NCBI RefSeq assembly: GCF_010131535.1
Contig: NZ_WUBS01000018.1
Coordinates: 1-64,000, forward strand
Source of the DNA: Acerihabitans arboris
GTDB lineage: Bacteria; Pseudomonadota; Gammaproteobacteria; Enterobacterales; Enterobacteriaceae
Reading direction: 5' to 3'
DNA: 64,000 nucleotides
This document shows positions 57,973 through 64,000 of the stretch, piece after piece. The first letter of the stretch is position 1; every line of letters begins with the position of its first letter. The notes under the pieces were generated by a model. It was not told the DNA's origin. It saw only the letters and a list, made by a program, of their open reading frames with translations, and ran no database searches. The translations under genes were made by a program, and so were the position numbers.

Positions 57973-60204
57973 ATGACAATAAAACGGCTTTCCAACGCTA
58001 AAACCGCCGCCCATCGTCGCTTCAACGACCGCATGACGCGCGCCGTCGTCAGCGGCGGCGGCGCACTGGTGCTGTTGGCGCTGTTGGTCATGTTTTTTTA
58101 TCTGTTGTACGCGGTATTGCCGCTGTTTCGCGCTCCGACGATTGCGCCGGTAGCGTCGGCGCCGTGGAACAGGGCGCACGGGAATGCGCCGCCTGCCGCC
58201 GATTTACCGGTTTTAGGTATCGACGCCGCCCTGTCCGCCGCCTATGTTATCGATGCGCGGGGACAGGGACAGATTATTCCGCGGCAGGGCGACGCGCTGC
58301 CCGCCGTAAGCCTTATCGCCGGCTTTTCCGCCCTGGCGGCCGCCAGCGGCGGTCAACCGCTTTATCTGCTCAGCGACAGCCGTGGCGGCGCGCGGCTGGC
58401 GCGGCCGGATTTTGCCGCCGGACCCGGCAACCCGGCATCCTGGTCGTTTCCGTTCGGGGAAAGCCTGCTGCCGCTAAGCACCGACGGCCGTCCGCTGCGC
58501 CATCCGGCGCTGGCGCAACCGACGGCAAACCAGGTTGTTATGGCGGCGCAGCTGGCATCGGGCCGGGTCCTGGTCGCCCGTTTGGGGCCGGACGGCCTGA
58601 CGCGCGGTGAACTGGCCCCGGACGGGGGCGGCATCAATCAGGTGCTGCTGTCGCCGGACGGCCGCCTGCTCTACCTGCTGGCCGAAAACCAGCTCAGCAT
58701 TTACCGGCTTAACGACGACGGCCAAATACAGTTACGTCAGCGCCAGGCGCTGGCCCCGGCCGGCCCGGCGCATATTACCCTGCTGCCCGCGGACGGATCG
58801 CTGCTGGTGCGCGACGCCGGGCAGCGGCTCTCATTATGGTTCGATATCGCCGATGACGACGGGCATCATTTGGCTCGTATCCGGGAATTCGCCGCCCAAG
58901 CGCCCCCCGACGCGCAGATCCTGGTGTCGGCGCGGCGGCCGGTGTTCGGCCTATTGGCGCCGGACGGCGCGTTTTCACTGTTCAGCGCCCGCCAGGCCGA
59001 TCCGCTGCTGCGGTCGCGTCTGGCCGCCGGACGGGCGGTATTCAGTCCGCTAGGCGCGGATGCCGGAGCCGGGCGCGGCGCCGGGCCTGACGGAGGGCAG
59101 GATGAAGGCATCCTGGGCATCGACGCCCGGGGCTGGCGAGTCTGGCGGCTCGATACCGCCTTTCCCGATATCAGCTGGCGCACGCTGACGCAAAAGGTAT
59201 GGTATCACCATTACCCCGCGCCGGCCTGGGTCTGGCAGTCAACCTCCGCCGGCGGCCAGGACAGCGGCAAATTCAGCCTGGTGCCGCTGCTGGCCGGCAC
59301 CCTGAAAGCCGCCGGTTACGCCATGCTGTTCGCGACCCCGCTGGCGCTGGCGGCGGCCATGTATACCGCCTGGTTCATGTCGCCGGCGTTACGGCGTTGG
59401 GTCAAGCCCGCCATGGAGATCATGGGGGCGGTGCCGAGCGTGATTATCGGTTTGATCGCGGGTCTTTGGCTGGCGCCTTATTATAGCCGGGCGCTGAGCG
59501 GCATTTTACTGCTGCCGCTGTTATTGCCGGCGGTGGTATTGACGCTGGGCTGGGCAATCAGCCGATTGCCCGCGGGCCTGCGCGGCCGGCGCTCTCCCGG
59601 ATGGGAATGCCTGCTGCTGCTGCCCGCACTGGCGTTGGTGATTTGGCTGGTTTGCCGCCTGTCGCCCTTGATCGACGGGGCGCTGTTCGGCCAGCCCATG
59701 TCGGGCTGGCTGGGGGACGACTATAACCCGATGAACGCGCTGGTGATCGGTACCGCCATGGGGTTCGCCCTGGTGCCGGTGATGTTTTCGCTGGCGGAAG
59801 ATGCGCTGTTCAACGTGCCGGTCCGTTTGATCCAGGGTTCGCTGGCGCTGGGGGCGACGCCCTGGCAGACGCTGCTGGGCGTTATCCTGCCGTCCGCCAG
59901 CGCCGGCCTGTTTTCGGCGTTTATCCTCGGTCTCGGGCGCGCCATCGGGGAAACCATGATCGTGTTAATGGCCAGCGGCAACATGCCCCGCGTGGACGGC
60001 AGCCTGTTCCAGGGGCTGCGCGCGCTGGCGGCTAATATCGCCATTGAAATACCGGAGGCGGCGGTTAACAGCGGGCACTACCGCATACTGCTGCTGACCG
60101 CCCTGGTGCTGTTTGTCTTCACCTTCCTGATTAACACCCTGGCGGAAGCGCTGCGCCTGCGCCTGCGCGCCCATTATCGACGACAGGAAGGGGAGGCGGG
60201 ATGA
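57973..60204 (+). CDS. pstC: Phosphate ABC transporter permease, PstC-type, long form
   Basis: The 743-residue protein is far longer than E. coli PstC (319). After TM1 (about 29-51) comes a periplasmic insertion of about 380 residues with propeller-like repeats (DGGGINQVLLSPDGRLLYLL, QRLSLWFDIADDDGHH, FGLLAPDGAFSLFSARQ). The PstC permease core follows from about 440: EIMGAVPSVIIGLIAGLWLA, and the EAA loop [20 protein letters not shown] with LGRAIGETMIVLMASGN. Long PstC proteins beside ppk are known in other enterics. No pstS is linked, so the insertion may sense substrate or bind a distant PstS. An AGAGGAAT site precedes the ATG. Confidence 0.88.
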   Translation: MTIKRLSNAKTAAHRRFNDRMTRAVVSGGGALVLLALLVMFFYLLYAVLPLFRAPTIAPVASAPWNRAHGNAPPAADLPVLGIDAALSAAYVIDARGQGQIIPRQGDALPAVSLIAGFSALAAASGGQPLYLLSDSRGGARLARPDFAAGPGNPASWSFPFGESLLPLSTDGRPLRHPALAQPTANQVVMAAQLASGRVLVARLGPDGLTRGELAPDGGGINQVLLSPDGRLLYLLAENQLSIYRLNDDGQIQLRQRQALAPAGPAHITLLPADGSLLVRDAGQRLSLWFDIADDDGHHLARIREFAAQAPPDAQILVSARRPVFGLLAPDGAFSLFSARQADPLLRSRLAAGRAVFSPLGADAGAGRGAGPDGGQDEGILGIDARGWRVWRLDTAFPDISWRTLTQKVWYHHYPAPAWVWQSTSAGGQDSGKFSLVPLLAGTLKAAGYAMLFATPLALAAAMYTAWFMSPALRRWVKPAMEIMGAVPSVIIGLIAGLWLAPYYSRALSGILLLPLLLPAVVLTLGWAISRLPAGLRGRRSPGWECLLLLPALALVIWLVCRLSPLIDGALFGQPMSGWLGDDYNPMNALVIGTAMGFALVPVMFSLAEDALFNVPVRLIQGSLALGATPWQTLLGVILPSASAGLFSAFILGLGRAIGETMIVLMASGNMPRVDGSLFQGLRALAANIAIEIPEAAVNSGHYRILLLTALVLFVFTFLINTLAEALRLRLRAHYRRQEGEAG

Positions 60205-61832
60205 GAACCTGGTTTCGCTCCGGCCGGCCCTGGATCTGGCTGACGGCCGGCGCGGTAAGCATCAGCCTGCTGGCCATGCTGGCGCTGGTGGCGCTGCTCG
60301 GGCTGCAGGGCATGCGGCTGTTCTGGCCGCAGCCGGTCTATCAGTTTCAACTGACGGCCGCGCCCGGCCAACCGGACGCGCTGCTTGGCGAAATATACGC
60401 CGCCGGGCCAAGGTCCCCGCCCCCCGACGCGGCGACGGCCGGCGGCGATGGCGCCGGCCATTATGTTATCCGCACCGGCGGCGCCGATGCCGGCCGGGAC
60501 TTTTACCGCGTGCCGGCGGCGCGGGTGGTTACCCGTCATCGTCCGCCGGATCTGCTGCTGCTTGAGCGCGGCGGCTATGGTAAGGACTATGGTTTCCTGC
60601 AAGGCATGACCGAGGACGGCCAGCCCCTGACCGCCGATGATATGCCGCGGGCGCTGCAGCAGCGGCTGGCGTCAATCGAAACCCAGCGCCGGCTGGCCGC
60701 CGGATTGCGTACCCGGCAGCAGGTCGAACTACGCCAGCGCGCCGGCCGGTTAACCGCCCGGCGGCAGCAGTGGCTCAAGGACGGGCAGTGGACGCCGCTC
60801 AACCAGGCGCTGTTTGGCACCGAGCAGGGTGAAATCGAGCGTCTGGGCGACAGCCTGCGGCGCCAGCTGGCCGGTATCAACAAAGAGATGGACCGCGATA
60901 GCGTGCTGCTGCGGGATGCCCAGGGCGCAACCCGGCTGATACCGCTGCGGGAAATCGAGCGCGCCTGGTATCCCAACGCGATGGGCGCGACGCAAAAAAT
61001 TCAGCTGTGGGCCGGGCAGATCGGCCGGTTTGTGGCGCGCGACGCCCAGGCGTATCCGGCGCAGGCCGGCGTCTTTCCGGCCATTGTCGGCACGCTGCTG
61101 CTGGTAATGCTGATGTCGGTGATGGTCATGCCGCTTGGGGTAATGGCGGCGGTCTACCTGCATGAATATGCCGGGACCGGCTGGCTGACCCGGCTGATCC
61201 GTATTTCGGTGGGCAACCTGGCGGGCGTACCCTCGATTGTCTATGGCGTATTCGGCCTGGGCTTTTTTGTCTATGTCCTGGGTGGAACGCTGGATAAACT
61301 GTTTTACGCCGATACCCTGCCCAATCCGACCTTCGGCACCCCCGGCTTGTTATGGGCCGCGCTGACGCTGGCCTTGCTGACGCTGCCGGTGGTGATCGTC
61401 GCCACCGAGGAAGGCCTGTCGCGCATCCCGCCGTCGCTGCGCCACGGCTCGCTGGCCCTGGGGGCGACCCGGGCGGAGACCCTGTGGCGCGTGGTATTGC
61501 CTGGGGCGGCCCCGGCGATGATCACCGGGCTAATCCTGGCGGTGGCGCGGGCGGCGGGCGAGACCGCCCCGCTGATGCTGGTGGGGGTGATTAAATCCGC
61601 GCCGCTGCTGCCGGTGGACGGGGTGTTCCCCTATCTGCACGCGGACCGGAAATTTATGCATCTGGGCTTTCAAATCTACGATATGGCATTGCAAAGCCCC
61701 GATAGCGATGCGGTGCGTCCGCTGGTGTTCGCCACGGCGTTGCTGCTGGTGGTGATTGTGGTGGGGCTGAATTTGGCGGCCATCGGTCTGCGTCATCGCC
61801 TGCGGGAAAAATACCGCGCGCTGGCGCTTTGA
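60201..61832 (+). CDS. pstA: Phosphate ABC transporter permease, PstA-type, long form
   Basis: The 543-residue partner of PstC overlaps it by four bases. TM1 lies at about 11-34. A periplasmic insertion of about 240 residues (37-280) includes a Gln/Arg-rich helical stretch ([20 protein letters not shown]). The canonical permease core follows from about 290: [40 protein letters not shown], and the EAA loop [20 protein letters not shown] with the [12 protein letters not shown] end. The extra domain would lie opposite that of PstC in the periplasm. Confidence 0.9.
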   Translation: MRTWFRSGRPWIWLTAGAVSISLLAMLALVALLGLQGMRLFWPQPVYQFQLTAAPGQPDALLGEIYAAGPRSPPPDAATAGGDGAGHYVIRTGGADAGRDFYRVPAARVVTRHRPPDLLLLERGGYGKDYGFLQGMTEDGQPLTADDMPRALQQRLASIETQRRLAAGLRTRQQVELRQRAGRLTARRQQWLKDGQWTPLNQALFGTEQGEIERLGDSLRRQLAGINKEMDRDSVLLRDAQGATRLIPLREIERAWYPNAMGATQKIQLWAGQIGRFVARDAQAYPAQAGVFPAIVGTLLLVMLMSVMVMPLGVMAAVYLHEYAGTGWLTRLIRISVGNLAGVPSIVYGVFGLGFFVYVLGGTLDKLFYADTLPNPTFGTPGLLWAALTLALLTLPVVIVATEEGLSRIPPSLRHGSLALGATRAETLWRVVLPGAAPAMITGLILAVARAAGETAPLMLVGVIKSAPLLPVDGVFPYLHADRKFMHLGFQIYDMALQSPDSDAVRPLVFATALLLVVIVVGLNLAAIGLRHRLREKYRALAL

Positions 61833-61845
61833 AGGAGAGCGATCC

Positions 61846-62661
61846 ATGTCCCTGTTGACTCCCGATATTTTTGCGCAGATGCCGGATGTCCAGCGGTTTA
61901 CCGCCGAACAAACCGTGCTGGAAACCGAACGCCTCAACGTCGCTTATGGCGGCCGGCCGGTGCTGGAGGATATCAGCCTGCGCATACCCAGGCAGCGTAT
62001 TACCGCGCTGATAGGGCCGTCCGGCTGCGGCAAGTCGACCCTGCTGCGCTGTTTTAACCGTATGAACGACCTGACCGATGATTGCCGTATCGACGGGGCG
62101 GTGCGCCTGTCGGGCCAGGACGTGAACGCATCCGGCCAGGACGTGGTCGCGCTCAGGCGGCGGGTGGGCATGGTGTTCCAGCGTCCCAATCCCTTTCCGA
62201 AATCCATCTACGATAACGTGGTGTATGGCCTGCGCCTGCTGGGCATTCGCGACCGGCGGGTGCTGGACGACGCGGCCGAACAGGCGCTGCGCGCGGCGGC
62301 GTTATGGCATGAGGTGAAAGATCGCCTGAAGGACAATGCGTTCCGCCTGTCCAACGGCCAGCAGCAGCGGCTGGTGATTGCCAGGGCGATAGCCATCGAG
62401 CCGGAGGTGTTGCTGCTGGATGAGCCGACGTCGGCGCTTGATCCCATTACCACGCTGACCATTGAGGAACTGATGATTTCGCTGAAAGCCCATTTCACCC
62501 TGGTGCTGGTGACCCACAATATGCAGCAGGCCGCGCGGGTGTCGGACTATACCGCCTTTATCCATCAGGGCCGGCTGGTGGAATATGCCGCCACCGATCG
62601 GTTGTTTACCTCGCCCGCGCAGCGCAAGACCGAAGAATATATCACCGGCCGGCTGCGCTGA
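61846..62661 (+). CDS. pstB: Phosphate ABC transporter ATPase PstB
   Basis: PstB (271 residues) powers the transporter. It has Walker [10 protein letters not shown] at 57-65, the Q-loop [20 protein letters not shown] (phosphate-importer hallmark), signature LSNGQQQRL (Asn for the usual Gly), Walker [14 protein letters not shown] and the H-loop [11 protein letters not shown]. The ribosome binding site AAGGAGAG is strong. phoU, which usually follows pstB in the main operon, is absent. This looks like a second, accessory pst set. It ends three bases from the purN stop, tail to tail. Confidence 0.93.
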   Translation: MSLLTPDIFAQMPDVQRFTAEQTVLETERLNVAYGGRPVLEDISLRIPRQRITALIGPSGCGKSTLLRCFNRMNDLTDDCRIDGAVRLSGQDVNASGQDVVALRRRVGMVFQRPNPFPKSIYDNVVYGLRLLGIRDRRVLDDAAEQALRAAALWHEVKDRLKDNAFRLSNGQQQRLVIARAIAIEPEVLLLDEPTSALDPITTLTIEELMISLKAHFTLVLVTHNMQQAARVSDYTAFIHQGRLVEYAATDRLFTSPAQRKTEEYITGRLR

Positions 62662-62664
62662 CCC

Positions 62665-63303
62665 TCAGTCGGCGGCGTAGCCCGCGGGCGGCAAAGGAGC
62701 GCCGTCCAGCCAGGCGGCGCCGTCGCGCAGCTCCAGCCGGCCGTCCAGCAGCCAGCTTATCACCAGCGGATAAATATCATGTTCCTGGGTCTTGATCCTG
62801 GCGACCAGGTTGGCTTCGTCGTCGCCGGCGAATACCGGTACCTTCGCCTGCAGGACCACCGGGCCGCCGTCCAGCTGTTCCGTGACAAAATGCACCGAGG
62901 TGCCGTGCTCCCGATCGCCGTTGGCCAAGGCCTGGCGATGGGTATGCAGGCCCGGATACAACGGCAGCAGGGACGGGTGGATATTCAGCATGCGTCCGGC
63001 GTAATGGCCGACGAATTCCGGCGACAGGATACGCATATAACCGGCCAGGATCACCGCGTCCGGCCGATAGCGGTCGATGGCCTGGCATAACGCCCGGTCG
63101 AAGGACGCGCGGTCGGCGAAGCCGGCCGGCGGCAGCGCGTGGGCCGGCAGGTCGGCCTGGGCTGCGCGTCTCAGCCCGAACGCGTCGGCCCGGTTGCTGA
63201 ATACCGCCGCAACCCGCGCCGCTATTCTTCCCTGCCGGCAGGCATCGATAACCGCCTGAAGATTGCTGCCCTCGCCCGAGATCAGCACCACCAGCTTTTT
63301 CAT
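62665..63303 (-). CDS. purN: Phosphoribosylglycinamide formyltransferase 1
   Basis: PurN (212 residues) transfers a formyl group from 10-formyltetrahydrofolate to GAR in de novo purine synthesis. It has [20 protein letters not shown] at the start (substrate phosphate loop), [20 protein letters not shown] near 85-104, then the catalytic block with [20 protein letters not shown] (Asn and His), and [20 protein letters not shown] with the conserved Asp. It overlaps the purM stop by four bases, as in E. coli purMN. Confidence 0.97.
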   Translation of the reverse strand: MKKLVVLISGEGSNLQAVIDACRQGRIAARVAAVFSNRADAFGLRRAAQADLPAHALPPAGFADRASFDRALCQAIDRYRPDAVILAGYMRILSPEFVGHYAGRMLNIHPSLLPLYPGLHTHRQALANGDREHGTSVHFVTEQLDGGPVVLQAKVPVFAGDDEANLVARIKTQEHDIYPLVISWLLDGRLELRDGAAWLDGAPLPPAGYAAD

Positions 63304-64000
63304 TGACGGATAATCACCCGCTCGGTACCGGTCAATGCCTGGATCTCACCCAGTTTCCAGGCGGTCTCGCCGAGGTTGCCGAGCAGCGACAGCGCCTGGT
63401 CGGCGCTGTGCGACGGCACCACGACGATCATGCCGACGCCGCAGTTGAAGGTGCGGTACATCTCATGGCTGCTGACGTTGCCGGCCTGCTGCAGCCAGCC
63501 GAATACCGCCGGCCACTGCCAACTGCGCTCGTCGATGACCGCCTGGGTGTCGGCCGGCAATACCCGGGGGATATTTTCCCAGAAGCCGCCGCCGGTAAGA
63601 TGGGCAATGGCATGGATTTCCGTTTGCGCAATCAGCTGCAGCAGCGCCTTGACGTAAATACGGGTCGGCTCCAGCAGGTGATCGGCCAGGGGTTTGCCGG
63701 CCAACCGGGTGGTGAGCGGATCGGTCCGGCTGAATTCCAGGATTTTACGCACCAGCGAATAGCCGTTGGAATGCGGGCCGCTTGAGGCCAGGGCGAGCAG
63801 CGTATCGCCGGCCCGCACCTTGCTGCCGTCGATGATTTCCGATTTTTCCACCACGCCGACGCAAAAACCGGCCACATCATAATCTTCGCCATGGTACATG
63901 CCGGGCATTTCCGCCGTTTCACCGCCGACCAGGGCGCAGCCGGACTGTTTGCAGCCTTCGGCAATCCCGGTGATCACCTGGGCCGCGGTATCCACGTCCA
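63300..64000 (-). CDS. purM: Phosphoribosylformylglycinamidine cyclo-ligase, 3' part
   Basis: Partial gene: its 5' end lies beyond the right edge of the window. About 233 of the usual 345 residues are visible, from [15 protein letters not shown] to the C-terminus. PurM closes the imidazole ring of FGAM to AIR using ATP. Family parts present are [45 protein letters not shown] [33 protein letters not shown] and [12 protein letters not shown]. The stop overlaps purN, forming the conserved purMN operon. Confidence 0.97.
   Translation of the reverse strand, partial: DVDTAAQVITGIAEGCKQSGCALVGGETAEMPGMYHGEDYDVAGFCVGVVEKSEIIDGSKVRAGDTLLALASSGPHSNGYSLVRKILEFSRTDPLTTRLAGKPLADHLLEPTRIYVKALLQLIAQTEIHAIAHLTGGGFWENIPRVLPADTQAVIDERSWQWPAVFGWLQQAGNVSSHEMYRTFNCGVGMIVVVPSHSADQALSLLGNLGETAWKLGEIQALTGTERVIIRQ

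Overview
The window is a chromosomal segment of a GC-rich member of the Enterobacterales. Gene order is the best clue to the organism. thiM-thiD, yegS, cyaR, trhP(yegQ), yegP, baeRS, mdtDCBA, yegD and dgcE(yegE) keep the relative order of the Escherichia coli yeg region. purMN, a pst operon, ppk-ppx, yfgG and mgtE follow in the arrangement of Serratia/Sodalis-type enterics. Composition, the EsaR-like LuxR protein and the many decayed genes suggest a Sodalis-like or Pectobacteriaceae-like lineage (inference; no marker here decides the genus).

1-6.2 kb is accessory and decayed. It holds an orphan mcrC, a frameshifted abiEi with a gutted abiEii, an apparently intact antitoxin-Fic pair, and remnants of IS66, an XRE regulator and IS30. 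Several stretches have no recognisable gene. 6.2-12.5 kb is a mosaic of single genes: a class C beta-lactamase, a PEP mutase/isocitrate lyase-family protein, a truncated SDR gene abutting a quinone oxidoreductase with a divergent marR, two tandem very small lipoprotein genes, a GNAT protein and a LuxR-family receptor without a synthase.

13-30 kb is syntenic core. A TPP riboswitch precedes thiMD. An unknown 304-residue protein overlaps thiD tail to tail. yegS follows, then the CRP-type sRNA gene cyaR, trhP, yegP and the six-gene mdtABCD-baeSR efflux and envelope-stress operon, in which every junction overlaps or nearly so.

30-47.3 kb is an accessory block between mdtA and yegD. It carries an aminotransferase with a solute-binding protein, a LysR regulator, an aldo/keto reductase, small proteins, a GNAT, one very large AT-rich gene for a 1938-residue toxin-like protein with a possible C-terminal cysteine-peptidase fold, and a complete urease operon (ureDABCEFG). 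The urease operon is preceded by a near-consensus sigma-54 promoter and NtrC-like sites, which points to nitrogen control.

47.2-64 kb is core again: yegD, dgcE, mgtE, yfgG, ppx, ppk, divergent long-form pstC-pstA-pstB without pstS or phoU, purN, and purM running off the right edge. The phosphate genes form one functional neighbourhood (Pi uptake beside polyphosphate synthesis and breakdown). No rRNA, tRNA or CRISPR array was seen.
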